A stretch of 64,000 nt of DNA from Aspidapion aeneum (lineage: Eukaryota; Arthropoda; Insecta; Coleoptera; Brentidae): assembly GCA_963576565.1 (NCBI GenBank), contig OY755042.1, forward strand, positions 3,028,112 through 3,092,111, in the 5' to 3' direction. The translations under genes were made by a program, and so were the position numbers. Positions within the stretch are counted from its first letter, which is position 1; every line of letters starts with the position of its first letter. The notes under the pieces are model-generated. The model did not search any database. It saw only the letters and a list, made by a program, of their open reading frames with translations, and was not told the DNA's origin. Below are positions 31,285 through 43,491 of this stretch, piece by piece.

Positions 31285-33440
31285 TTGGACCAAAAAATAG
31301 TTCAGGCCAGATTCGGGAAAATCCACTTTCTAGAAGCATTTTATATTACTTTTTGGCAAATGGGTAATTCCCCCTATTTTGACTCCGCTGAATCCGAATA
31401 TCCCTGTTGCCAACTCGAAATATTGACAGGGGCTGAGATATTCAAGATGGCGGCCAAAATGGCGGCGGAATTTTAAATTGCCGCTGGAAAGCCCAAATTG
31501 TCACAGGTGTACATTCAAAATATATATTTGTATAATTAAAAAATAATAACATATTATTTTTTTTTAAATGGCTGCAAAAATCTCCAAAAACCCCCCCAGA
31601 CCCCCCAAAAACTGAAAGTTTGAGGTTTTTTCAAATTTTCTTAAAAACTAAGCTTCTAAGAGAAAAACGCATAATACACCTTATTGTAGACAATAAAATT
31701 CCCTTTTCAACATGGTATAACTTAATAAAGTTGGGTTAATAACAAGCTCTCCAGCGGCGTCCGTTAATTGAAGTAATTAAAAAAAGTTGAAAAAATACCT
31801 ATGTTTTTTCCAAGATTTATTTAATTTTTTTAAAAACTAATATCTACAGAAAACCATGTATTACATTTTGGTATATTCAATAAAATTTCCTTTAAAATGA
31901 CGTATAACATGATTAAATCGGTTTCATAAATAAAACTTCAGGGGCATCCGTAAATTAAATTAATCTTGAAAAAACTGAAAATAAACCATTTTTGTTACAG
32001 GTTTTATCTAATTTTGCTCAAAAACTAAGCTTAACATGAAAAAACTTCTTTTACACTTTTTTGTAGACAGGGAAATTCCCTTTTTAAAAATGTGAAACTC
32101 GGTGGGGTTTGACTTATAGCAAACTCTCCAGCGACGTCCGTCAATGGGGGTGATTTCAACAAATCATTAAAAAAAACATGTTTTTCATACGTTTTATTCA
32201 ATTTTCTTAAAAACCAAGCTCTCTATCAAAAAATGTGTTCTATACTTCGTCATAGCCAATAAAATTTCATTTCAAACGATGTATAACAAACTAGAAGTTA
32301 TTTTATATTTACCGCTCCAGTGGTGTTCTTAATTTAAAGAAATTATTTAAAATCAATCCTGACTAATCAATTTTGTGTCTTATTAGCTTTTCGGTGGATA
32401 ATAAAGAGCGGCGGATAAAAGGTCGAAAGTAAAAAAGGTCGAACGTACAAAAGATCAAAAAACAAAAGGTCGAAAGCTCAAAAGGTCGAAAGTATGAGTA
32501 CCTAATTATGATTATGCCGCCCCCCCAAACCATTGCATAAGATTCACCACTTTATTTTTAGTTCCATATGCTTAAAAAAATAAACAAAAACACCTGTGTC
32601 AAAGTTACTACTGTTACTTTCTGCACAAAAATATTGCTTAGGGGGGGGGGCATGGTCCCTATGCCCCTCCCCTTATAACCACCGGTGTTTTTTGCTTTAA
32701 AGAACTTATTTAGATAAATCAAAATATCTAATCTAATCAAAAAACAGTTTATTTTAATTTGGAAACATTTTATTTTAGTAGGTATAAATTACGAACCTTT
32801 TTGAAGTATTTAACGTAACATTAATCTCACTTTGTAATATATCATTTAAAAAGAAATTGTCTTATCCTCAATTTAAAGATATTTAAATATGCAAGAGAAA
32901 CTGATTATTTCGGTTATTTTTGAAAATAAGTTTATGTTAGTACGCCCCTGAGGCCGTAAATATGGCAACAACCCGACATTTTAATAAAGTTTTTAAAAGA
33001 AAATGTTATGTTCTACAATATACTACATATTTTTTCCTAAAAAGTGTAGTTTTTGAGAATATTTTGAAAAACCTATAATAAACATGTTTTTTTCTAAATA
33101 ATCCCAATTTACGTAAGCCACTGAAGAGCTACGTGCTTTTCCTAACCTTACTGAGCAATACATCGTTGGAAAGGGAATTTTATTCTCCATAAAAAACTGT
33201 TCTTTGCAATTTTTGATAGAAAGGTTAGTTTTCGAGGAAATTGCATACAACTGAAAAAAAAACAGGTTTTTGGGGGTTTGGGGGGGATTTTCTCCGTCCC
33301 TGTCGATTTTTCGAGTTGGCAACAGAGATATTCGGATTCAGCGAGGTCAAATTAGGGGGAAATGGTCTGTTGCCAAAAAGTAATATGATTTGCTTCTAGA
33401 CCGAAAACGGAAAGCCTTTTAAAATAATATGCTCTGACTA
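31285..33440. mobile_element. Inverted-repeat element with ~188-bp internal units
   Basis: TTTGGCAA, CCCCCTA, CGCTGAATCCGAATAT and TTGCCAACTCGAAA at 31360-31420 recur in reverse order and complement at 33300-33390. Inside the left part, units carrying CTCCAGCGGCGTCCGTTAAT and a TTTAATTTTCTTAAAAACTA word recur near 31750, 31936, 32127 and 32312. Similar material in inverse lies at 33020-33260. No transposase is recognised; exact ends are not established. Confidence 0.6.
32405..32500. repeat. AAAAGGTCGAAAGT word array
   Basis: About five copies of AAAGGTCGAAAG-like words at ~17-base spacing, preceded by GAGCGGCGGATAA. The same array in inverse lies at 54660-54930, ended by a related GCGGGCGGTGAATAA word, so both are ends of one repeat family. 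Confidence 0.6.
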
Positions 33441-34164
33441 AAATGGCGAACATAATTAAATAAAACCAAATCAATTCATGTTGGTTTTACAAACAGAAAT
33501 GTGTGTAAAATTACATTAGTCAAGTCTATAGATTTAGTACTTAGACCCTGGTCTAAATGCTAAATTTTATGATCTTAGATCTGGTATGGTGTTTAAATAA
33601 CAATACAATGTAAAGGTACCTAAAAAAAAGTAGCTAGTAAAATGGTGTGGGAAAAATAATCTAAAAGCGAATGCAGAAAGAATTTTTGAAATCGCTCTAA
33701 ATTTGATAAAATTATGCGAATATGGTTTTTGACTCAGAGTAATAACATATAAAGAGAAGTAGTAGCCCCGGTTTCGGCGGTCATTCATTCATTTGTTGGT
33801 AAACAATGTAGCTTTTCCGCTGTTGCTGCCTCCTCTGCCTCTGTAAAATTTTATAAATAATAAGTAAGGTTCAACTTCTTACCTTACCAAAATATATAGT
33901 GCTTTGAGTTGGTTAGGCTATTCAAACCGTGCGATAATTTGTCATGCGCTTATTAGCCCGCGTCGCGTCGTTTTATGCTGTGTATTTCTTATTACAATCT
34001 GATAACATAATTTATGAACAGCCCCTTTTCCCACAATTTTTTCAGGACGTGGCAACAGGTGTATGACATCATATTACGGATTTCGTGTTAGCAGGGCCGG
34101 GTTTCGTTTTGAGCTACTTGGACTATATCCCCAGGTAAAAAGGAATCCTTTTTTCTATTGTAGA
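33441..34164. other. Intron, nothing recognised
   Basis: No gene or repeat boundary supported. Confidence 0.4.
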
Positions 34165-34405
34165 GGAGTGAGTGAGTGGCAATTTCGACGTTTTTTGAAA
34201 TTTCGTAACTACTTTACTACTTTATAAAAGTCCATGAAACTTGGAGGGTTGTTAACTCTATGAAGGTCTACGACTGTGCAAAGTATGAGATTCGTAGCTT
34301 TTTCCGAAGTAGAGTTTTAGATAGGTCAAATATGGGCTGAAATGTTTCAAGAAAAGATGGTACGGCAGCGCGAACTTGGCGAGGCACTGCCGTGCCCTCA
34401 GGTAA
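34165..34405 (-). repeat. Interspersed repeat fragment, copy B
   Basis: Reverse-complement relative of 14506-14735, without the 142-bp tandem array seen there. Confidence 0.65.
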
Positions 34406-35801
34406 AGACAATGGAAGTCCAAAGTTTTATTTCTACTCAATCATTGTCTACGAGTTTCAAACAAAAGATTATTTTTTCACTTATATAATGGCAACAAGTT
34501 TAATTAGGTGGGTCCTCAAGTCGTGAACGGTTAGCCCAGATATTCCTAAGCTCTAAGGTCGACACGGACAGTAACATGTGTTTCTATTAAATGCAGTGTT
34601 GTCTTGGCCGGCGGACTCGGCATATTGAATTTTTGGTGTTTTTTTCTGTGTGCTGAGTTTTATTTTTGTAAAAAAGAACATAGTTGGACGTAAAAATAAA
34701 CAAGAAGTGCTATGTTTCTGAAAATATTGTGAAAATTCAGCCCAGTGTGGTTTTTTCGAGATGATTCCAGTGACGCAGTTATGCTGCCATCGCCGGGGAT
34801 TCTGCAAATTCTAAGTTTTCAGGAATGTCCGCCACGAATAGGGAAAATTTACACGGGGCCGCGGTTGACTTCTTCTCTTTATATTATTATTACTCTAAGG
34901 TTTTTGAATAGGGTGGGGAGAATGACAGGAGAGGAGATAGATGGGAGCAGGGAGGACTATCAAGTAACTACAGCAAATTAGGACATTTGCAATGGGTAAT
35001 CAAAGAAGTTTCAATAAAATCGCCTGAAATTTAGATCATTTGTTTGCCTTAAAGCCTCATGTGACAAAATGGCGTCTAAAGACCGCCATGTTGATTCCTG
35101 TTTAAAAAAATATAGCCTATAGTACCTTCGGGATCAGTAGCAACTCAACGACATCTCTTTTGTCAAAATCGGTTCAGCCGTTTAGCCTCTAGCGTGACAC
35201 AAACATATTTACTTACATACATACATACAACAATTGAAAAACATTACCCTTCCTTTCGCCGTGCTGCAGTTGGGTAAAAATAGGCCTCAAGATGAATGCC
35301 GTAAGGTCTTGAGAAATATTACTTTTGATTCTTGCAAGCTTGTTAATTCTTTTTGCCAGTAGGGTGCTATGGGGTGTTGCCACCCTCAAACACACAGTAG
35401 CGAGAATCCTCAGTGGGTGGCAAATGCCTAAATCATTTGAAGGGATACAGATATTACCATTAGGATAATTGGGGCTGCGCTCTCCCCCTTTGAATATTTG
35501 CGGCGAAATATACCCCTTTGAAACGCCTGTTACATCATTCAAGAACTTGTTCTGGTTAATTACGTGGTTTTATAGACTTGCTTTTTCGGACAAAGAAAAT
35601 CTATCTATGGGAAAAAGCTCTCTTCATACCTAAATTATTAAACCAAAGCTATTGAGATAGCACATAGCGGGTTTTGAAAACTGACGTTGCGTAGTTTTAA
35701 GAACACAAATGAATCGACTGTCATAATTTTTAGTGTTGATCAAGTTTGGCTAAAATAATTTTAATTATACAAATTGTGAAAGGCTTTCGCGGCCATCGTC
35801 C
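34406..35801. other. Intron with a LINE-like tail
   Basis: At about 35151-35229 GTCAAAATCGGTTCAGCCGT is followed by a CATACATACATA tract, the kind of ending often seen at insect retrotransposon 3' ends. Otherwise no gene is supported. Confidence 0.4.
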
Positions 35802-35804
35802 AAT

Positions 35805-36737
35805 AGCTGCCCATACACACAGAGGTTAATCCGCCGGTTTGGAACGGCGCGGTTCAAACTGGCGGATTTGTCTTTCAATTAGTGGACATTCCACGCGCCA
35901 GTTATAGCCGGTATAGATTTATCTGTGAGTTCAGACCGGCGGGCGAAACTTGTGGGTTCCGCGCTCGATATTTTAACCGGCGCCGGCGCAGACTTGTCTG
36001 TCGGTTTGCATTGTGTCATGGATAACAGACCGTTCATATTTTAATTTATTAATTGAATATTATGGCACATGTTTCCGGAATGATATAACCAAGTGCCGGT
36101 ACAGAAATTCCCACTGAAAATTTCAGATCTTCATATGATTTTCCCATTTCAAGGAAACGAAGGGCAGCATTTAATCGCTGTTCTGGTCCAATGACATCTC
36201 TCATTTGGGTATCTTGTTTCGTAAGATCCTCTCTTACCAAATTTAATAAAAGGTCATATGTGTTAATATCCATTCTTAAATAATTTTTAAATTGATCTGG
36301 ATCATTTTCTCTTAACTCTTTTAATAGAAGGTCATGGCTAAATAGTTTCCTCTTAAGCAAATAACTTTTAACCCACTTGAAACGTCTCTTTTTTACACCA
36401 CTATGCATTATTTCCATATTAATAATCATTCCCATACACAGAGCCTGCTTCTTTTTAGCTCGAAACATTTTACATACACTATGCTTAAAATACCGTGCCG
36501 CATAAAACTTTCGACTTGACGAAATTCCACAGTTTTGGTTTAACCGGCAGATAAATCTTGAGTTTTCGCCCACTAACGCGCGGTTATGTCTGCCACAGAC
36601 CGATATGAAGGATCGATTCGAAAGATTTTTTTTTGTGTTAGTGGACTGCAGCAGTTTTAAACCGTTGCGGACAAAATGGTCAGACTTATCTGTGCCGTTC
36701 CAAACCGACGGATCAACCTCTGTGTGTATGGCCATCT
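35805..36737 (-). mobile_element. PIF/Harbinger-derived non-autonomous element, copy 2
   Basis: The 933-bp element has the same ends as 1563-2489 in opposite orientation. The flanks are AAT at 35802-35804 and 36738-36740, an exact 3-bp duplication. It encodes the same truncated transposase. Confidence 0.8.
36049..36630 (-). pseudogene. Truncated PIF/Harbinger transposase N-terminus
   Basis: The - strand frame is open from the right terminus (36735) to the stop at 36049. The likely coding start is MFRAKKKQ at about 36468; the upstream part merely reads through terminal DNA. Family blocks are YDLLLNLVREDLTKQDTQMR, QRLNAALRFLEMG, YEDLKFSVGIS and IIPETCAIIFN, about 90% like copy 1. The frame ends at the same point, before any DDE catalytic residue. 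It therefore cannot act as a nuclease; binding of ends by such a fragment is conceivable but untested. Confidence 0.7.
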
Positions 36738-36742
36738 AATGG

Positions 36743-36996
36743 GGGGTGTGCTTTCGGGCTGTTCGGCCGTCGTCGTTGGAAATTCGTTCTCGACGTTTCG
36801 CCATCTCGAGTGGATGACATCTTTAGGAGATGTTGACTGTCGGCTTCTCGAAGACTTCGTCTTCGGTTTGGTTCTCTTCGTCTTCGAGAAGCCGACAAAC
36901 AGTCAACATCTCCTGAAGATGTCATCCACTCGAGATGGCGAAAGGTCGAGAACGAATTTCCAACGACGACGGCCGAACAGCCCGAAAGCACACCCA
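36743..36996. mobile_element. 254-bp near-perfect foldback
   Basis: The arms of about 110-125 bp start GGGTGTGCTTTCGGGCTGTT and contain GGCCGTCGTCGTTGGAAATT and CTCGAGTGGATGACATCT; the other arm is the inverse. The short centre repeats CTTCG words. It lies directly beside Harbinger copy 2. GC content is higher than the surroundings. No transposase. Confidence 0.85.
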
Positions 36997-37557
36997 CCAA
37001 TTTTAATTATGTCAGATAATCACTATGGCGGGTACATTATTCTCGTATAAAAAAAATGCGAGATTTTAATCGGGTAAAAAAAGGAAGAGAATATTAATTT
37101 ATTAGCAATCAGCATCCCTTATAAGATAAGTCTGGGATCACAAGTACCTTAAATTGTGTATCGCTCTGCTTCATCCCTATTTTAAGAAGTCGTAAACGCT
37201 TAGGCATTAATTTAATGATTTTGTTTCAAATCCCAACACAAATCTCAAAATCCCGAAAGCTTTTAGCAGGAGCAATCTATTGTACGGGATCGGGAAAAAA
37301 CAAAATAAAAAACAACTAAAACGAAACGGCCTGAGTATTATCGCATTTATAGTATTTTCTGAAAAATTTTGGGTTTTTGTTAAATTAAGGCCACTATTAC
37401 ACACTTTTATCAGTAAAATTTGCCCATTAATAGGTGTCGATTAGATCTGGGACCCCCGTGGGTGTACAGCTTTCGAGCTGCCCACACCAAATACAAGAGA
37501 AACAAAATCTTTCTATACTCGCTTAGCCACGAAAAATTGTTGTTTATTTATTCACGG
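36997..37557. other. Intron, nothing recognised
   Basis: No gene or repeat boundary supported. Confidence 0.4.
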
Positions 37558-37565
37558 GTACTAAA

Positions 37566-37839
37566 CAGCGGCGTAGCGTGAGGGGGGGGGCGCGGGGGGT
37601 TCGTCGCCCCCCCGCCCCGAGGGTAGTAGCGCCCCATTGGTGGCCGAAGCGCCCTCAGCTTTATTAAGTCGGACCGGCAACGGCCAATTGAGTGGGCGCC
37701 AAAGGAAACTAACGACATGAAGACCTTGTTTTTTTTTTGTTTTTTTTTTGGTCGCAAGATTTTTCATCAGTTTTCAGAGGCGCCCTTTTTAGTTTTTAGC
37801 TGTCCCCCCCCCCGCCCTTTCGGGCACGCTACGCCGCTG
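37566..37839. mobile_element. hAT-type MITE with CAGCGGCGTAGCGTG ends
   Basis: The 274-bp unit starts CAGCGGCGTAGCGTG and ends with the exact inverse. It is flanked by an exact 8-bp duplication GTACTAAA at 37558-37565 and 37840-37847. Internal G, C and T homopolymer runs. The phrase GGCGCCCTTTTTAG and a GGTCGCAAGATTTTT word are shared with 22860-22990. Confidence 0.9.
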
Positions 37840-37863
37840 GTACTAAACTTCACGTTTGTAGTA

Positions 37864-39339
37864 GGGTGAGTGGACATATTATCGACAGTGTAAGGGAAAT
37901 ATTGACTTTCGTAGGCAATAAAAAATTATTCTGAACTACTAACGAGCTTATTTTTTTTCTTGGATAAAATCAAGGGTCTATTTTACTAAAATTATGTTTT
38001 TTTTATGTTTATTTTTAACCATAATAAAAAAAATAAAAAAATAAAAAAAATGTCCCTTATATCGACAATTTTTAAAATAAAGCGTCCATGTTATCGACAC
38101 AAAATTGAACTTATTACCGACAATTTTTTTTTACTGAATATTTTTATTTTATTTAATATAATCAACAAGACCTATATTAAATGAAAAAATTTGTAGCCGA
38201 AAATATCGTATTATTATACATTTTTCAAGTTAATCTTATTTTACAAAGTGATACGAATCTGCCTAACAAAATTTGAAGTGTCTAGATGTAATAAAAGAAT
38301 GTCCTTAGGTACCCATTTACTTAAAACTAATTTTCAAAATTTTATAAATATATAAAATATCACAGTGCTTACCTAATTAACAATAATAAAAATAAACATT
38401 ACATACAAACCTCTCTTATTTTTAATGTATGGTTCTTTAATTTTTCTAAAAATAAAGAGATCCTTAATATCGACACAACAGAGGGTTATATCGACACTTT
38501 AATTTAATTTAACATAATGTGAATGCTATAAAACTAAACACATTGTCTGTTACAACTAAAGACCTCCGAAATGATTTTGCTATAATAAAATATATTTTTA
38601 ATATTTTTTCATTAAAAATGTAAAGCTTAAAAAGTAAGTTTTTGTAACTACACCTTAGGATGTAATATCAACACAAATTTGCACAATCTATCGACATACG
38701 AATGAACTTTTTATCGACTCACAAATTTTCTTTAATATAACAGAAAAACTATGAAAATACTCTGCCAATATATGGGCCCCTAAGCTCACACTAGGTACTA
38801 TAGTTATGGTGTACGTGCGAGCTAATAAAACTAAAACCTGAAATATAACTTATTCAACTCCAGACTAAATTACCTTGTGTTTGATACCACACAAGCCATG
38901 TTTCGACATAAACTCAAATTTTTTAAATCTACCCCCACCCTTAAAAAACAAAAACTAAACTGTATTTTGTCCGGACTCAATTTCCTTTCGTTTGATATCA
39001 CACACACCATATTTTCACGTAAACTCTAATTTTTAAAATCTACCCCCACCCTTTTTGAAGAAAAAATAAAATAAAATGTATTATGTTTAACTCCATACTC
39101 AATTGCCTTTCGTTTGATATCACACACGCCATATTTTCACATAAACTCTAATTTTTGAAATCTTCCCCCACCCTTTTATTTGGCTTGTGTTCGGTGGATT
39201 TTGTTTATTTTTAAATGGGACCATCTCGTCCCAAGACCCAGCCTTGGTACCAAATTTCATTAAAATCGACCAAGCGGTTTTTGAGTTATGCGCGTTGGTC
39301 GTTACAGACAGAGATACAGACATACAGACAGACAGACAT

Positions 39340-39385
<46 letters not shown>

Positions 39386-40044
39386 GGCGCGACAAAAAAG
39401 TTTCAAAATCATCTGAAACGCAAAGATATATAAAAATTTTTGAAATCGAAGCAACTTTTTTTTTCTTGAAAAAACTACTATAGTATAGTACATGTGTGAG
39501 CTAAAAAGTATGTGTCGATATTATATCAGTACATCAAAAAAGCTTTTCTTTTTTTTTAACAAAATTTAAAAAGAAACATCCGACTTATGTAAATAAAAAA
39601 ATAAGTTTAAAAATTTTTGTGTAAGCACGAACGACATTTTGTTCATGAGTAAGATAACCTGTACATAAAACCGACAGTCCTTTTTTTAGATAAAAAAAGA
39701 TTATATGATTTTTTTTTGTTTTTTTATAAAATTTAACCCTATCCTAACAACCAGAATCAATTTTTTTATACGTAAATATAAAATTATTTTAGTTATATTA
39801 GTTCAAATCTTACCTGTTTCTTAACACCATTAACAAGCGAACCGGCCACATCAAGCACTTTTCGTCAACTGTCCAATAGTGGGGGTATGTTTTATGCAGT
39901 GCTGCCAGCATGTGCAGAAATAATGACTTTTTTTTATAAAATAGACTTTATTCAGGTGCAAGGTACCCGGATCTTATTATTTAAAAAAAAAAACCGAAAA
40001 ACTGTCGATAATATGTACACTGTCGATAATATGTACACCCACCC
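37864..40044. mobile_element. TA-flanked pogo/mariner-like non-autonomous element with TATCGACA words
   Basis: The left end GGGTGAGTGGACATATTATC matches the inverse of the right end (40025-40044), flanked by TA at 37862-37863 and 40045-40046. The terminal word ATTATCGACA and variants (ATATCGACA, TTACCGACA) occur a dozen or more times inside. An unrelated 718-bp element is nested at 38784-39501. No transposase is found. The architecture mirrors the pogo element at 9958. Confidence 0.8.
38784..39501. mobile_element. Element with GCTCACAC ends and (CAGA)n, copy 2
   Basis: The 718-bp insertion has inverted ends GCTCACAC...GTGTGAGC and TAA on both sides (38781-38783, 39502-39504), as in PIF/Harbinger-type insertions. 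It contains two to three degenerate CTTTCGTTTGATATCACACA units and a CAGACAGA microsatellite at about 39304-39384. It interrupts the TATCGACA element, so it is younger. It relates to 8972-9626. Confidence 0.75.
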
Positions 40045-40046
40045 TA

Positions 40047-41240
40047 TTTTTGGCTTACGCTCCACTGACTGGACATAAAGCGTTGCGAAGGCGGAAAAAA
40101 ATTGAAAATGCATTAACCCGGCCTGAGGGACAAATTATGTCACGGTCATGAGTACTGTTTTTCGTTTCATCTGCCTGCCTTTTATTTATACTCTGGTAGT
40201 TTTCATTTGTAAAAAAAACTCATGTTGTTACCTTTTTTTTCTCTAACGACGCACACTGGGTTATATGGCGGAGCTAGCACGACATTAGCCCTGTATATGT
40301 TTTTTAAATTATGATAACCAAACCCACCCAAATGTATGACAGATCGTACAGTTAATAAAAAAAATGCAACTGATAAAAAAAGTCTTAATGTATTTTTCTG
40401 TAACAGAGCCCCAAAGTTAAAAAAATATTTTGGGAGAAAAATGTATGTATTTTTAGAGTATTTTTAAATAAAAAAAATGACAATACAAACAGCACTTTTT
40501 GGGTATATGGGTATAAAGTGGGCATAACCAGTAACTGCACTTTTAAAAACTACTAGTAATTTCCCAATTCCAAAATCCTTTTTATGGTTAAAATTTTTTA
40601 ATATATTACGTTTATTTTCGTCTCTATTTTCCTTTGTAAAGCCTGCAGAAACCAGCTTAGTAAGGCTTAGTAAAATCTCCACCAGAATATTAGAGAGAGA
40701 GGTCTATTTGACTAAAAAAACAAAAAATTTGCTGCCCCTCGTTGCCCCTGTTTTTTGGGGGTAGCCCTAAACACTGCCATGTATACGTGGTCTTTATACA
40801 ATCAGTGTATCAGCCAAATGGAATAAATTCGACAGCGGATTGAATTTAGATTATTCTGAAAAATCCAAAAGTAATTCGACTAAGATTTTTAACGAGCAAT
40901 ATGTCTGTTTGAAATTTTTTTGTATAGACCCCCTGCAAAGGGGTCTACTCGCATTAAACTTTTTTTTTTCAAATTAGATAACCCCACTTGTGGCACCTTG
41001 CTCGAAAGCTTATCAAAAAAAAAACGATAAACTACTTTTTTTTGACACCTGTCAAATATTACAAAAAGCTAACCTTTACTTTTTTGCCATTTTCAGACAA
41101 TAAAAAATACCCTTCTAAGTAAAATTTATAATTTAATTAAGAAACTTAAGTAAAAAGTTAGTAACATCCAACCTCTTTTGCAACTGGTAGACCCAACTTG
41201 GGAAAACTTGTTCAAAAGCTTATTAAATAAGAAAAAATAT
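40047..41240. other. Intron, nothing recognised
   Basis: AT-rich sequence. A 72-codon - strand frame at 40682-40464 has no recognisable motif. Confidence 0.35.
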
Positions 41241-41905
41241 GGTGCGTGATCCTAAACCCCGAAAACCCCTCCACTATCCTTAAAGGTGGAGAGTCTCCAA
41301 CTTTAGAGCTTTATAATATTGTATTTTCGCTGTAACTATAAGTCCATACCAAATTTGATGTTGATCGGATACGTACAAGTTGGTCAAAATTGACTTACAA
41401 GAGGGACAAGGGCGGAGTCAATTTCACAATTTTAAAAATATAATTAAAAATTCGTGATCCCTATCCCCAAACGTCCCTACCTACCAATTTTGAATAAAGT
41501 CGGACATACTTAGATGGTCCCCTTCCACCCTCTTCAAAGGGGTGACGGGTTGCCAGCTTTAAAACATTATAATATTGTATTGTATTGGCACTGTAACTTA
41601 TAATAACTATAAGTCCACAACAATTTTGATGTTGATCGGATATGTACAAGATGGTCAAAATTGTCCAAGGAGCAGGGGGGCGTTACTTTCACAATTTTAA
41701 AAATCTAATTAAAAATTCTTGATCCCCATCCCCAAAAGTCCCTGCATAACAATTTTGAACGATATCGGATATACTTAAATAGTAGCCCCACTCCAGCATT
41801 TTCAAAGGAGGGGGAGCTGTGAACTTCATAATATCAGTACATTGTATTGTCATCGGAACTTTAAGTGTGTACCAAATTTGAAGTTGATCCGATGTCTAGA
41901 AGTGG
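41241..41905. repeat. Degenerate tandem array, three ~210-260-bp units
   Basis: GATCC...CCCCAAA followed by CAATTTTGA, a TATAATATTGTATT stretch, and ATGTTGATCGGATA recur three times (GATCC near 41249, 41457, 41720). The word TTGATCGGATAnGT also appears in diverged form in the 270-bp array at 63092. Confidence 0.6.
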
Positions 41906-42028
41906 GTTAAAACTGAGTTAAAAGTGTAGTGTCGCGCTAGTCCTCTCATATAACCCATTGTGCGACGCTCGGTTCTAACGATCGAAATTAAGCGGTCCGT
42001 TCAATGTCGTTATAACCGATATTCACTA

Positions 42029-42409
42029 AGGTCACTCATCGTAAAGCAAGCTTTACAGGTAGCGAAGCCTGACTTTGATTTTCTATTTTTGGGTTGTAAT
42101 TTTTGACATGTTTTCCTCGGTTTCGCATTGGCAGCTCGTTCTTATTTTAAAAATGTGGTTTTAACACAGCCTAAAGATCTATTTAATAATGATACAGTTT
42201 CATGATAGTTTGTAGCATAACTTTTTAATTCTAATTACATAAATATATATCGTTTAGGTACCTTCATACTGTGTAAAACAACATCTTTAAAATAAAACCG
42301 AACCGCCAATGCGAAACCGAGGAAAACATGTCAAAAATAATAAACAAAAAATAGAAAGGCTGACGTTGGCTTCGCTTCCTATAAGGCTTGCCTTTACGAT
42401 GAGTGTCCT
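42029..42409. mobile_element. TA-flanked MITE with AGGTCACTCATCGTAAAG ends, copy 1
   Basis: The 381-bp unit has inverted ends (AGGTCACTCATCGTAAAGCA and the inverse CTTTACGATGAGTGTCCT) and TA at 42027-42028 and 42410-42411, fitting a Tc1/mariner-type origin. TTTTGACATGTTTTCCTCGG and its inverse are the next subterminal pair. The second copy, in opposite orientation, is at 58109-58481. Confidence 0.8.
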
Positions 42410-42411
42410 TA

Positions 42412-43491
42412 ATAATCACTATGTAAGTGAGTGGAAAAACTAGTACCCACGGAACTGTAACATAAACTGGAATGCTAATTGGCCCCAGAAAATCTTACAA
42501 TTATGACCGCTAGATGTAGGTGACAGTTTGGATGTTAAAAGAACGTAGTCACGTCAATCAAATCAACTTAACTTTTTTTAAAATTTTAAGTATTGCCTGT
42601 ATAACCCACAAATTATATGTTTTCCATATTATTTATTACTTTCATGTTTGCCATGTAGTATAACATTTTGTAATATTTGATATTTTATGTAAAAAATTCA
42701 AGTTCTAAACTTTTGAGATTGGTTTAAAATCAGCATGTAAATAAGTCAAATTTTTCACTTGGTTTTTTACTTGCCGCACACAGATTGACAGAAATGATAA
42801 CAAACACAAAAATTCCCAGATTATTTTTGCGAAGTTCTACCGGGTCGAGTTCGTTTAATTTGTTAAATAGTGCGTTATTTTTTTCAAAGCAAATAGCAAA
42901 TATTGCCTTTTATACATGATTAACTGTTTTGTTGTGGTCTGCTTCTTACAGTCGCATCGATTTGCCGTTGTTTTCCTTTTTGAAGCTGGGTTAATGCAGA
43001 ATCCCTGTTGTGCTTAGTACATTAAGGGCTATCATTGTACCCAACATATTGCACAATGGACAAACGTTATTCTTGCATAATGACTGTCTTTTTGCTTCCT
43101 GCTTAGTATGGAAAGATGCACTAAGCACCAAATGTATCCATTGTGCTTTATGTTGCTGGGTAAATCAGTAATAAGTTGCAAGGTAAATCAGGCATTAGTT
43201 TACACAATTTTGTGTTTTTTTAATTAAATTTTATTAAATATCTTTCTGTCAGTCAGGATTTTTATCAGGGGATATACAGGACTGGTCCCAGACTTTCAAA
43301 AATTAGGACAGTTTAGATGTTTAAATCATGTGGTTAGAAAAAATCAAATTTTTTTCCGGTGTGTAATACACCAGAATAATTCTTGGAAAATTCTTTGGAA
43401 AAAGGGGGGCCTGGCCCCCTAGCCTTCACTCTTGGACTGCTACTGGGATATACATATACATATATAGTGATAGTTATCAGGTTTAATATAA
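42412..43491. other. Intron; contains one arm of a distant inverted repeat
   Basis: CGGAACTGTAACATAAACTG at 42449-42468 recurs as its inverse at about 46620-46640. Otherwise nothing is supported. Confidence 0.4.

Noticed and set aside
36676..37050. Arg/Ser-rich frames on both strands over the hairpin
   Set aside because: A near-perfect palindrome gives the same peptide on both strands; not evidence of a gene.
39187..39493. Open frames on both strands through the (CAGA)n tract
   Set aside because: They are produced by a stop-free tetranucleotide repeat and the resulting TDRQTDRQ or SVCLSVCL peptides are artefacts; the same occurs at 9351-9593.
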